DNA of 64,000 nucleotides from assembly GCF_030247195.1 (NCBI RefSeq), contig NC_080671.1, positions 214,438,943 to 214,502,942 on the forward strand, given 5' to 3'. The stretch is from Topomyia yanbarensis (Eukaryota; Arthropoda; Insecta; Diptera; Culicidae). Below, piece by piece: positions 1 through 11,314 of this stretch. Within the stretch, counting starts at the first letter, position 1; the number at the start of each line of letters is the position of its first letter. The notes beneath the pieces are model-generated. The model was given only the letters and a program-made list of their open reading frames with translations, did not search any database and had not been told where the DNA came from. The position numbers and the translations under genes were made by a program.

Positions 1-1787
1 CCCCAAGAGGATTGCCGAGAGGACTAGATACAAAATCGTTAAAACTAGTTTTCTGAGTTCTATCACATAAATAGTTTTCAAACCACTTATGTGCTATCCC
101 TCCGATACCAAATCGTTCTAAAGTTAGCAAAAGTAAAGGTCTCGAAATTGTTTCAAAAGCGCGTTTTAGATCCAAAAATACAGCAAAAATAGTCTCTTTA
201 ATCTCGATTTTTTCTTTCCATTTTGCTAACACTAGATTCAAAGCGGTTTCGCAAGAGTGTCCCTCTCGGTATCCCGATTGCTCCGGAATTAGCAAATCAT
301 TACTATTCAAATATTTCATCAGCTGGCCCTTAACAGCAAGTTCTAAAATTTTCTCTAATGTGTGCAACATGTTAATAGGGCGGTACTCTTCGGCTTTATC
401 CGTCCCAGTAACTTTGGGAATAGGAATCACTAGTGATTCCTTCCAAACTTTCGGCACGTGCCCAGTTTGTAGCGATTCATTTACAAGGTCCAGCAGATCG
501 TGTCCGATGACATGAAAGCAATCCTGTATCACTTTTGCGTTGACATTATCGATACCAGCCGATTTTCCCAAAGAAAAACAAATATCCTTCAACTGTTCAA
601 AAGTGATTGGGTGAAATCCATCAAATCTACAGTTAACATTAATCGGCTGTGTTATTTCCACAGGTTCACCGACCAGCTCAATACTTTGATTGATCAGTTG
701 CACGCTGTTAACGAAATAATTGTTCAATTTTTCAGCTATTGTTTGTTCAGATTGCTCTTCTACCCCGTTGAAAGTTATGGACTGCGAGGAACTAGATTTA
801 GGTTTAATTAAATTCTTTAGAATTTTCCATAACTCTTTGCTGTTGTTTTGATGTTGATCGATCTTCCTTTGAATATACTCACATTTGGTCTTTTTCAAAG
901 CTCGTGAATACATGTTTCGCGCGTGTGTATACCCATTCCAAAGATGTTCATTATTAGTTCTGCAAAATTTCTTGTACTTTTTATCCCTTTTACGCGCAAA
1001 AGATCTAAAGAGTACCAGCTGTTCGAGTTATTTAAGTTAACATATTTTTGAGAAACTAAACTATTTGTACACTCTTTTAACGCGTTAGTTAGAATAGCTG
1101 CCTTGTTATCCAAATTTCCATTTAATTCCGTAAAATCCAGGCTTCTCGAAACAAGTTGAGACATGGCTTGTTTCGAATATCTTTTCCAGCACTTAATTTT
1201 AATTTTATCCTCCTCACGGTTAGGTTCATTCTCCAGCAAAATTGAAATCGTCTCATGGTCTGAAATTTTACAATTGGCCTCTACATACGAATGAACCTCA
1301 TCAAAATTGGAATACACGTGATCTATCAATGTTCTGCTGTGTCTGGAAATCCTTGTACACTCACTAACCGTTTGCTTGAAATTGAAAAACTCAGCCAACT
1401 GCTTCAATTGATTCGAATTTTGATCGTTGAGCCAATCAATATTAAAATCGCCCGAAATTACATTAAGTTTGCTTAAATCAACGAAATTCTCCCACCAGTT
1501 TTCTAAAATTTCTAAAAACCGTCGATCTGAACTAGGAGAATGGTATACTACTGCAAAGTTTCCCATCTGCATGCCTCTTTCAACTGATATACCCAAGAAC
1601 CAATTATTATCAACTGCTTCGTTTAACCGAATGTTGAATTTAATCGATTCTTTGTAGTAAATAGCAACTGCACCAGTGTGTCTGGAATGCGATAGGCAAA
1701 AAGCAACTTTATAACCCGGAATACTATACTGATCAAATGCATCTGCATCCACTATGTGTGTTTCTGATAGAAAAACCAACTTGTTTG
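1..1787 (-). mobile_element. N1: 5'-truncated LINE, endonuclease plus reverse transcriptase fragment
   Basis: On the minus strand this reads as an apurinic-type endonuclease (roughly 1787 down to 1190; motifs SETHIVD, GDFNIDWL, and SDHETI near the C-terminus) followed after a frame change near 895 by the front half of a LINE reverse transcriptase (motifs RPINMLHTLEKI, QSGYREGHSCETAL, FLDLKRAFET, then SPLGNPLG just at the window edge). The continuation, including the catalytic YXDD box, lies outside the window to the left. No ORF1 is present: the copy starts inside the endonuclease and directly abuts the reverse transcriptase of N2, so it is probably a 5'-truncated insertion into N2. Clade is Jockey/CR1-like by general motif appearance; not resolved further. 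Frameshifted, so a relic. Confidence 0.8.
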
Positions 1788-2755
1788 AGATCCGCATTCA
1801 CCATCATAACATGCTCGCGTGTACAAGGCCCAAGCCGACCGATATAGAGTTGTACACCATCGGCGTAAATCTAAAGTACTGCAGAACCGTCGGTAGATCG
1901 TTTATATAGCAGCTAAAAAGCAGAGGACCAAGCACTGAGCCTTGGGGCACACCAGACGGTTCGTTAGCACTGTTTGAGCAGCGATTTCCACAGAAAACCG
2001 TTTATTTCCTATTACACAGGTATGACTCCATCAGGCACACGGCAGTAGAGGAAAGTTTTACCAATAATTTTCTATGAAGGTTGGTGTCGAAAGCCTTTGA
2101 AAAGTCCTGCAGTAGCAATATTGCAGTACCTTTTTTATCAATGATATCGTCGTGTACTCGAAGAACAGCAGTTTTAATACTTTGACCTGTACGGAAACCG
2201 GCCTGAAAGTCTGACAGCAGCCTGTTAGCTTCGATGTAAGATGTTATTTGTTGCTTAAGAAGTTTTTCAAAAGCCTTCGACAACGCGCAAAGTATACTAA
2301 TCGGACGCAGATTGGTGATGTCATTTAAATGCGCTTTCTTTTTCAATGGCAGAATCTTTTCATGTTTTCAGCATTCAGGGAAGGTAGAAGTTTGGATGCA
2401 CATGTAGAATAAATGCGTTATATGTTGCACGATTAATGGTAAAAGGATCTTAATGAAAGTGATCGGTAAATTATCTAATCCAACAGCGTTCGATTTTATA
2501 TCCCAAATAGCATTAACGACTTCCCAGTACCGTACAGGTTGAAACGAAAAGTTGTATGGCGAAGGTAATGCTGTTCGCAATGTTCTTGGTTCTCTATGGG
2601 TGCTGTTAGTGTAGTTGGCTAAAATTGTTTGATTTACCTGATTAGGATCAAACTCGCATGGCCGCGTCGACTTAGTTTTGCCGACTTCAAGAATCCTAAC
2701 ACGTTGCTAGAGGGTTCTTGACGGAGTGTTGCTATCCAAAAATCGGCTCAAGTAC
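1788..2755 (-). pseudogene. N2 ORF2, reverse transcriptase part
   Basis: Minus-strand reverse transcriptase domain: it starts with the linker SRFLDSNTPSRTL, continues through KTKSTRPCEFDPNQVNQ and AVGLDNLPI, then NLRPISILCALSKAFEKLL, QAGFRTGQSIKTAV and LLQDFSKAFD, and then in another frame GVPQGSVLGPLLFSCYINDL. The YADD region is scrambled by a small deletion/frameshift, and the reading ends near MVNADLKQ where N1 begins. There is an in-frame stop in the linker (the codon after PSRTL), a frameshift near 2360 and another near 2000. This is not a separate element: its first codons continue exactly, in frame, from the endonuclease half at 10059-11090 once element K is removed. Confidence 0.8.
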
Positions 2756-3210
2756 ACCCAAAACGGCGCGCTCAGATTTTTTGTTTTTGGGCTCACAACC
2801 TCATTCCCAAAAGCAATCCTTTTTGAACATTGAGCTGTTCGCGCACAATTCGAGATGAGCGCAACGCTCACGAAAAAAAACGATGACACACACCCACACA
2901 CAAGGAAACTTTGTTAGTATTTTGTTTCGTATCTTTCTTCTACACCTTACATTCCCCCACCCAACCACCACAAGCAATCTCATCACCATTGCTGCTTGCT
3001 GCATTACATTTTGTTTCGTTTCATTCTTTTCTTTGCTGCTATAAATAGCTCGTGACCTGAAACTTCTAGAAAAATAAACTTTGATAACAGATTCTAGATT
3101 AGAACCGACAAACTTCTATTCGGTGAAAACACCTCTTTACTACCCGTACCATGACGACATACAGGTGGAGTAGTAAAATGGCATATATAAGCTTCACACT
3201 AATGATGAGT

Positions 3211-4875
3211 AGGGTTCGTCGCGGTGCGGATGTGGGCGGTAAATGGATAGTCCGCACCGCAACCGCAAAAAAATAATAAAACCGCACCGCTTACCGCAAC
3301 CGCATTGCATTTACCGCACCGCACCGCGCGGTAATGCGGTAAATGCGGTAAAAATCATGTATTTTAAAAATTGTGCTGAAAAATTATTCATTTGTTTTGT
3401 ATAACAATATATAGTAAAATATTATTCTTATTTACACGAAAATTATCTTTGACGGACTCCTCAGAATGTAACATTTATGAAAATATTCAGCTTTGCCAGT
3501 TTTATTAAGAGGGGTAAGGGTTTTGGCGTGAAGTAAAAACACTTTTTTTCGATTTTTTTAAAACTTTGCGTGAAACGAACTGATCAAAACTTTTGTGCAT
3601 TATAGTGTATCATTTCAATAACATGCTGTAATTTTTCTATGCAAAAATATCGACAAACGACTCGGTGACGAAGCTTTTTGTAGAACGTCTCTGTAAAAAC
3701 ATGATTTGCGGTGTTACCTGCCATTCAAAAACTACTTAACCGATTTCTTTCAAACTTTGTATACCGATTCTATGTAAAAATACCTAACCCCTACGTTAAA
3801 GCTTCCAGATAAATTTTCAATTAAGGTAAAAACTGTCCAAACTATGCAAAATTTGGGCTAACTTGGACACTTGTCACAATATGAAGGAAGACCCTGAGGG
3901 AGACAAAAAAAATTGCAATACCCTACACTAACTTCGAAAGCTTTACTTTCAAAAAGTTACAAAATACTCCTAACTGAAAAATATTATTTGTTAATTTGAT
4001 AGAAAATATTCCCAGTTGGACGAACAATGGGCGCACGCGAAAAAAAATTCTTCCAAATTCGTTTGGTACGATGATGATAATTACATACTTTGGATTGTTT
4101 TTAAGCCGTAGTACCATTAGTTCATCTCTAAGTTCTACAAATTAATCAAAATTCACAGTTGAGAAAATGTCATCAAAAACGATTCATAATTCCACGATTG
4201 CCAAGAGGAATCAGGAGAAATGATGCATTTTGTTATTGGTAGTAACATTCAATTGTTTTTCAATGATTGGATTTTGCGTTTTATGTATTTGAAAATGCTC
4301 GTTTGTAAATTTTTTCTTTGAAGTGTAAAATAAATAGTTTTCAAAATATGTCGTAAAATAATGGTGCCAAATTACATTGGACACATCTTATAGATTTTAT
4401 TTCTTAGTAACAGTATGTTTTATCATATTGGAATGACTAAAATGTAAAAAATCAAGTAGCGATAGGTCGAATATAGATTATATTCGGATTTCTTTTCAAA
4501 TCATTGTCAAGTCTATGGAAATTAGAGCAAATAGAGGTTTATCATGTTTCTCTATTGTAGGGTAATAAATAAAACTCGAACGTTCTGACAGAGAGATGTT
4601 TCTAATAATGACATAGCTAAGCATTCGTTCAGAAAATAAATCTAGTTGCGTCTTTCTCAAATGCCAAAAGTCATAGTTTTAATTTACTTTTTAATGCAGA
4701 CTGCAGACTTTATCAATTATTTTTTGAAGTGCGGTTGCGGTAATACCGCGCGGTAAAAGCTAATTTCCCGCTCCGCATCCGCGGGAAAAAGTGTCTCACC
4801 GCACCGCAGTTTTTGCGGTGCGGGTGCGGTAAATACCGCGCGGTTGCGATAATTACCGCAACCGCGACGAACCCT
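3211..4875. mobile_element. Mutator-like non-autonomous element, GC-rich palindromic ends
   Basis: Ends are AGGGTTCGTCGCGGT and its inverse, flanked by a perfect 10-bp direct repeat AATGATGAGT (3201-3210 and 4876-4885). A 9-11 bp duplication with TIRs is typical of Mutator-like elements, so that class is inferred. About 150 bp at each end is built of short inverted CCGC/GCGG and GGTAAT/ATTACC words that can fold on themselves; the middle is AT-rich and noncoding. Region 3500-3745 resembles, partly in inverse orientation, the repeat at 26372-26817. No transposase. Confidence 0.75.
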
Positions 4876-4995
4876 AATGATGAGTGAGATAATATCGTTT
4901 GCTTTCCCGTCTCCGCGTCGGTATCTCAGTATCGTCATTGACGCATTTTGCTTTGTACCATTTCCACGCTGTTATTAATATTTCGTTTGTATGTA

Positions 4996-6344
4996 GGGGA
5001 ATTGTGGGAAAAACTACACTGTGGGTAAAACCGACACCCCACAACATTTCCTAGAAATCAAATTTTTATTCATTTCATAATGATACATTATTATTAGTAC
5101 GTTTATTTAGAGCATTTGAAGAAAAATTGGATTTATGTTAGTACGCCGAATGTAATAAAAATAAACAAAACATACGACAGCAGCGTTCATACTCATCTGG
5201 ATGTTAAATTTCGTTGGTAGATTTTAAGGTTTTAACCGAACAAAAGCTTTTCAAATCACCACATTTTTCACTACCTATTATTATCGGCCTGTCCTATGAT
5301 CAACTAGGTGCATTGAAGACGAGTTTGAGAAATTCAATATTTTTAATCGCTTTTATAAAAAAATGTGCGCTGTTGGGGTAAAACCGACACCCTATGGTTA
5401 GGGTAAAACCGACACGCTGTTAAGATGGTTGTGTATATTTGCGATTCATTTCAAAATACTGGGGATCTTTGTGACACTTCAATTAGCCTATTAGAACACT
5501 ATAGTATCAACAGAAATGCACAGAAATACTCTTATTGTGTTTATTTCTTGTAAGTCTCTTTAAAAATCGAAAATTGGAATTTTTGCTTATCTGATTCTAT
5601 CGAAGCTGTTGCTATTTCTGCAAAAAGCTCATCAAACCGAATTTCTAGTGTTCTCTTGGTTTGTCATAGACGAACTTTATCACAATGAGACAGTGATCTT
5701 ATGTGTACCCCAATAGATCGTTGATGATCAGAGTCCGAAAAATCAAATCTGAAAAAGATAGTTTTACTAAGAAGTGTGTGTGTCACTTATAAGTGAATGA
5801 ATCCAATTAGCAGAACGTAGAACGCTTGCAAATCTTCTCTTACGAAATAATATGAAACTGGAGGTTGCAACGATGTGCGCAAGGATTATTTGGAAATACT
5901 CATCAATAAATAATCCTATAGCATAAAATACTCTTATTTATAGTACTACGCTTTCGAACTTTCTTCCCCTCACTACATGATGAAGCAATAAAAAGCACAT
6001 ATTAGCATCATACATACTCACACTTAATTATTCACGCATATATCTCATGTTTAATAAACATAAAGATTTTAATAAAGTGGAGAGAAAATAAATTAAAGGG
6101 GGTGTCGATCTTACCCCTATAGGGTGTCGGTTTTACCCGCAGTGCCTACAAAAAGTCACTTTGTTTTCCAAGTTTTACAACCAATAATTTTGAATGAAAT
6201 TAATTTTTTGAAGCGCTGAAAAAATTAAGTCTTGTTAAGAATTTTCTGAAGAAGAATTCTGCATAAAAACTATAATTTATTGGTTTGGTGGCAACTTAGA
6301 AAAATTGTTAAGCTTAAGGTGTCGGTTTTAACCATAATTCCCCT
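4996..6344. mobile_element. TA-flanked TIR element with inverted AAACCGACACC subrepeats
   Basis: Termini GGGGAATTGTGG and the inverse of GGGGAATTATGG lie between TA dinucleotides (4994-4995, 6345-6346). The word GGTAAAACCGACACC occurs in plus orientation near 5023, 5380 and 5402 and in inverse orientation near 6113 and 6320, so the two halves carry opposing copies. No ORF; AT-rich core. TA duplication suggests a Tc1/mariner-type mobilising enzyme, by inference only. Confidence 0.75.
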
Positions 6345-6505
6345 ATCTGTTGGGCAGTGATGGCATTTCACCCTAGTGATGCACTGGCGCATAAGTGTGA
6401 TGCCTACACAGAGGATACAATGATCACACACCACAGAAAAAAGCAGAACGCTCTTTCTTTCGGAGCTGTATAGACCGATTTCAAGTGTGCGCTGGTGTTG
6501 AGGTA

Positions 6506-7712
6506 GGGTGATGTGCCTATTATGGCAGTAGAGCCTATTGTGACCCTATTTCGTACCCCTTGGTTTCGAACCAAGCATATGAGATAATGACAATATCGAT
6601 TTGGCTAAAACAGGTGTGCAAAAAAGCTCAAGTTATATTCTTTATTTGTTGTGCACATACGTATTCAGAACTATCCACTAAATCCAACTTTTAATTAAAA
6701 CAAAATCACCTTATTGAAATATCTGTTGATCCGCCTCACTCGCGTAGTGAACCGAAACAGGACGCAACGGCGCTTAGCAAAATAAACACTTTCGAGCCAG
6801 CATTTACCGCCTCATATCTCGTTATTCCGGCACAAATATATTAAATATTGCACTGATACATACCTTTATTTTAGCTGGAGAACCTTTTTACGATTATTTC
6901 ACTTTAAAAGCACTCGTCAAACACTAGAATAGGCCTAGTGTTATAATAGGATAAAACTAAATACGGGGGTTCCTATTATTGGCATGTTTTACTGATATAC
7001 TACCACAATCAAAACCAACTTTTTGCATCCATCATACAGAAAAGAATCACCAGTGCGGCCAAACCAAAACATGAACTTGAAAACATAATGTTATGCAATT
7101 TCAGGTATAAGTAATCAATTATTTCAAGTTATTCAACTAATTGTTGATCGCAGATATTTTATTTTCATCTGCACATACAATTTGGATCGGGAGGAAGTAA
7201 TGTGTGATGTGAATTTTATATTCCAGTTGTTAACTTTCGCATGGTTATTTCCTGCATGCGCAGTTCTGGGCGCTCTTCTACTAACAACTGATGAGTTTCT
7301 TTCGTGTGCGTAATGTTTACGTTTGTTTTGATCGGCTGAAAAAAGCAGAATGATTCGTTTTACAAATCACGCGTTGGCGTCCATGATCTGGATACCTAGT
7401 TAGAATCGACGCAAATGAAATATGAGGCATTGCGTTTCAACTAGATTGTTTTTCGATGAGGTGGAAATCGGCACACCCATGAGGCGATAATTGGAACGTT
7501 CAGGTGGGAATAGATGCACAGAATAGAACATTTATTTTCATTTATGCTGAAAATTGAGACAATTCTGCCAAATAAGCATTATACAGATGTTTAAGAAACA
7601 GTACACTGATACTTTATTCTGAAAAAGGTTATAGGTAATATGGCTTCTTTTTAAGTTGTTCAAAAAATAGTGCGACCCTCTCCATAATGGTGCCAAAATA
7701 GGCTCATCACCC
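6506..7712. mobile_element. TIR element (GGGTGATG ends) nested in the hAT element
   Basis: TAGGGTGATGTGCCTATTAT on the left faces the inverse TAGGGTGATGAGCCTATTTT on the right. Both ends are bordered by TA, so a TA duplication is likely, but the neighbouring GTTGAGG/GTTGGGT similarity leaves a longer, imperfect duplication possible. Short words GCCTATT and inverse copies recur inside. Noncoding. Confidence 0.6.
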
Positions 7713-7750
7713 TAGTTGGGTGCGAGATAACCGTGCTCTCTTGCTCTTTA

Positions 7751-9479
7751 ATTCTCTGTGGCGCGCTCAGATAATGTCACCACCGCGCGCGCCACAGAGT
7801 CGCTGTGGTGTATTCACTGGCGTGGTTTCACTGGCGTGTATTCACTGGCGTGTGATCTTTGGTTTATTTTCGTCTTACAAGCAGCAGCGCGGTTGAGATT
7901 GATTTGATTTGCACAGGTTGTTTGTTGCGTTGTGTTGTGAAGATGGTGGTGGTTTATTTCAAGCTTGAATGATTTTCTTCTGAAGATTTCATACAAGTTG
8001 CTTGGTAAAGCGAACGAGTTTATAAAGTATTGTTACACTACCTGCAAAACTAAAAGTACTCGGTCCTCGGAGCAAATTGGGAAAACTTTTTACGTATAGA
8101 GAGTTTTGTAATGACCAGAGGCACCTGATATGCAAACTCGTGTTATAAGTATTAATAGTTTTATTATAACTTAATCCTACAAGTTTAAAACGAAATCTTA
8201 GATTTCGTCGACAGGCTTGACATATTCAGTAAAATTAGGTATACGCTTGTGACGATAATTAATTTACATACAACATCACAATTGAGCGTACACCCGTTAT
8301 TCATTCGTTCATTTGTCTATTATTTTGCGTGGAAATCGTTTAAACAGCAGGCGAAAGCGAATGTTTCAAGAGCATAGGAGCTAGGAACGGGATTCTGCGT
8401 GTCAATGAGCGAAATAAATTGGCTCAGTTTTGGGGTCAAGAAAAAAGGCCACTAGTGTTCACGCTTATTTTAAATGAACAATGAATCTTGTGTTCCATAA
8501 AAGGATGTTATAAATGGGTCAGCAGCAACAATTTTTATTAAACGTATTCTAGATTTTTGTGTCAGTTAGTATTTTATACCGTAATTATAATGCACGGATT
8601 CATTGCACGTAATATCAACAGCAAAGCAAAGTATTAGGTATCTGGTAGTATCTGTCGGAATCTCTGTCAATCTCTATGAAATTTTCGTATTTTCAAGTAA
8701 CAAATAAGGTGTTTGCTCATTATAACATTCTTGAATGAGGTGTTTTATCAAAAAGGTACTAGGAACCAGTGTTGGGAAAATATCAAAATATCAATGTTCA
8801 CAACAGAATCTTTTCATCGCCGATTTTCTAATAAAAAGTTCACTAATATAAAATATCGCTACGGAAAAATCGTCAATGAACTTCAAGAGTGCCGATGTTT
8901 GGGAACATTATTCGGTTCAAGCAAATATCGGAAGAAGAAAAGATCGCTTGCGATAAAAGTTCGAATATATAGAAAAAAGTTCGCCCTATGAAAACATCGT
9001 GCACGATCTTCGAATAGGGGATTTCCGAGGGATTTCCAAAGATTCCAAAAACCTGTAGATTAACATGATATAAAAAACTACGTTCTATAATATTACGGCG
9101 ATAGCTCAATGGGATAAAGCGTCAGGCTACTTTAGTGTCAACGAAGCTTTCTTTAGAAGCCATCGTGTGACAAAAAAACTTTTCATCAATCGACAGAATT
9201 AAAATGGGAAAGAATTAAAATGGTGCTTCAGTGTGATGTGCAAAGCATCACTAAAAGCGTTTTTCACTTCCGAATGTCTCTTTTTCGATGTTGCTTTGGA
9301 CAACGCAACAACCTGTGCAAATCAAATCAATCTCATCCGCGCTGCTGCTTGTAAGACGAAAACAAACCAAAGATCACACGCCAGTGAATACACGCCAGTG
9401 AAACCACGCCAGTGAATACACCACAGCGACTCTGTGGCGCGCGCGGTGGCGAATTTATCTGAGTGCGCCACAGAGAATT
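7751..9479. repeat. Long inverted repeat inside the hAT element (arms about 180 bp)
   Basis: Arm 7751-7934 is the near-perfect inverse of 9299-9479. Each arm contains three tandem copies of a 14-bp word (TTCACTGGCGTGTA-like) and two CTCTGTGGCGCG boxes in opposite orientation. Both arms encode the same short outward-pointing peptide ending SHASEYTPVKPRQ-stop (7814-7996 minus, 9233-9415 plus), probably a by-product of arm identity rather than a gene. The middle 7935-9298 shows no gene I can support. Confidence 0.7.
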
Positions 9480-10058
9480 TCAAGGGCTCTTCTTCACACT
9501 CTAGATCGTTCCAGTGTTGGGTGTATGAAAATTTACCTCTGCCATCAACATGCGCTTACACATATCAAATACGGTGGTGTATATGAACGAAAGAGAAGCG
9601 CTCTCGTTTTGCTTGCCAGAGTGTGGGGAGTAATTTCAATTTCTCTTTACTGCACAGAGGATAGGGACATCACTGCTGTTGGGAACTAAGCATTATTAGA
9701 AAAAAATATTAACAGGTAGCGTCAAGACTGGAACCGACAAACATCTACTCGCTAAAACGCCTACTTTACACCTTAGGCCATAACGACACATAATGAGCAG
9801 TCGTTCGAATGAGCTATATAAACTTCTTTTCTTTGCAGCAGCGACCAAAAGTGTGACAGTATGGGGACGTTGGTATGTGTTATTCAAGCTATCTCTGCAC
9901 TGTGTAGACAACAGCATGTAGCTATGGGGAACGATATTGTATTGCACAAGTATGAGGTTGGTTGAACACTAACGCATCGTTTGGGAGCTTTTCGCTCACA
10001 GTTCGAGAGCGAAAAAAACAGAAGCAATTCCGCTCTCAAAGATTCGTTTTGGGTGTAC

Positions 10059-11090
10059 TGTTGTTTAGCTACAGCTTACACGTTAGCACGATTCCTCAGC
10101 ACCTTGTACCGCTATCGTTTTTCATTTTTAAGTGCGTTGCAGCTTGCAACCAGTCTTTGTAGGCTAAATCACGTTCGAGTAGACTCTGTCGTACATCATC
10201 CGAAAACCATAGGTTGTTCCGCCGGCGGGAGGTACTGACGCGAAGAGGAATACACGAGTCGTGCACCTTTTTAATGTTTGCATTGAAGAATTCCATAGTA
10301 TCTTTTACATATTCTATTCCATAGAAATGATTCCACGGAATACAAAGTACGGAATGTTCCAGAGCGTGTGGGTCAAAATTCACATAACCACGATACGCGC
10401 GCCGGCTGGATGGACGAGCGATTTCAAAGCCTAGTGACACAAAAATCAAATCGTGGGGCGACAACCCAGGAAAACTAACCTGGCCAAACCGCAAAACCTT
10501 CTCACTGCTATTGGTTAAGAATAGATAAAGTTGGGAGGACCCTCCACCATGGAAAAATGTCGGTTCTTCACTAACGGATGACAGTAAAGAGCATTGATTC
10601 AAATCTTTCACGCTTTCGGCTAGGACGAAGCAGATCAGTGTTGAAGTCTCCAACTACAAAAATGGTCTCATAGCGGATAGCGAAATCAGCCAACTTTTCA
10701 GCCAAGAAAGGTGCACAATCGTTTTCTGGAGGATTGTAGAGTACCAGCAGTAGTATCTTCTCACCACTCAATCGAAACTCCAAGGCCAAACATTCTGTTT
10801 TAACCGTCGATTCTGCTGTTAGCACCTTACCGAAGATCTTGTAACAAGACATATGTTCTCTGTAATAAACAGCAATTCCACCGCCGCGCATGTACGCTCT
10901 GTCGTTTCGCAAGGCGGAGTAACCAGCCGTGCCGATACTGCGATCACTGTTTTTTGTAGTTAGCCATGATTCGGTGAAGCATACTATCTCGACTTTCGAG
11001 CCAAGCAAAACATTGTGAACTTCATCTAGTTTGCTAGATTTGCGCGCGCATAGACTCTGGGCATTTCTATGGTAAATATTGAGCTTTCCA
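10059..11090 (-). pseudogene. N2 ORF2, endonuclease part
   Basis: Minus-strand exonuclease-endonuclease-phosphatase domain of a LINE: RNAQSLCARKSSKLDEVHN at the start (about 11075), then CFTESWL, GGGIAVYYRE, VLYNPPEND, VVGDFNTDLLR near 10640, and after a frame change near 10600 SPHDLIFVSL and the linker WFSDDVRQSLLERDLAYKDW. A second frameshift near 10105 leads to YKVLRNRA, a TAA stop and AVAKQQY at the K junction. It would cut the target strand for target-primed reverse transcription. Two frameshifts and a stop make it dead. ORF2 begins about 225 bp after ORF1 ends on the same strand. Confidence 0.82.
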
Positions 11091-11314
11091 TGGAATTAGA
11101 ACGGCATTCAGGACGGCTTCCGGAATGTTCGTGGAGGTGTGGTTGTGTGATGGAAGCATTAAGTGTAGTGAGGAAAAAAAAATTCTAGAGGGCTGCATAA
11201 TTACGAAGGAGCATATAACTACAATATCTGACATATAATCTTAACTTCACAAATACAATTTTTTTTAGACAACACCATACAAACAAAAACTTCAAAAGTG
11301 AACGAAAAACATAG

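Larger units (their letters stand above)
6356..9675. mobile_element. Non-autonomous hAT-superfamily element
   Basis: Termini are CAGTGATGGC and the inverse of CAGTGATGTC, flanked by a perfect 8-bp duplication CTGTTGGG (6348-6355 and 9676-9683). The CAGTG-type end plus 8-bp duplication is the hAT signature. Roughly 200 bp beyond each tip is related but diverged. The interior holds a nested TIR element (6506-7712), a long inverted repeat (7751-7934 / 9299-9479) and about 1.3 kb of unique AT-rich DNA. No transposase is visible. A short minus-strand run ending NFTEYVKPVDEI-stop near 8200-8255, followed by AATAAA-like sequence, might be a captured 3' exon, but this is weak. Confidence 0.78.
2756..10054. 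mobile_element. K: TIR element with 4-bp GTAC duplication, inserted in N2
   Basis: Left end ACCCAAAACGGCGC and right end inverted ACCCAAAACGAATC; GTAC flanks both sides (2752-2755 and 10055-10058). Removing it fuses KQQY of the N2 endonuclease half to LSRFLD of the reverse transcriptase half in one frame, which is strong internal proof of the boundaries. Without nested elements K is only about 0.95 kb (2756-3210, 4886-4995, 6345-6355, 9684-10054) and has no coding capacity, so it is a non-autonomous, MITE-like element. It contains a diverged direct repeat of about 100 bp (near 3095-3195 and 9725-9832, sharing GAACCGACAAAC and a TATATAA-type box). Superfamily unknown. Confidence 0.72.

Noticed and set aside
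8195..8260. Possible captured 3' exon (NFTEYVKPVDEI-stop)
   Set aside because: Too short, with stops just upstream and no convincing splice acceptor.
9101..9175. tRNA-like start (GGCGATAGCTCAATGGG)
   Set aside because: Box A fits, but no box B, acceptor stem or T arm could be found within tRNA length.
7751..9479. CRISPR-like short repeats (TTCACTGGCGTG three times)
   Set aside because: Direct tandem words without spacers, inside a eukaryotic transposon.
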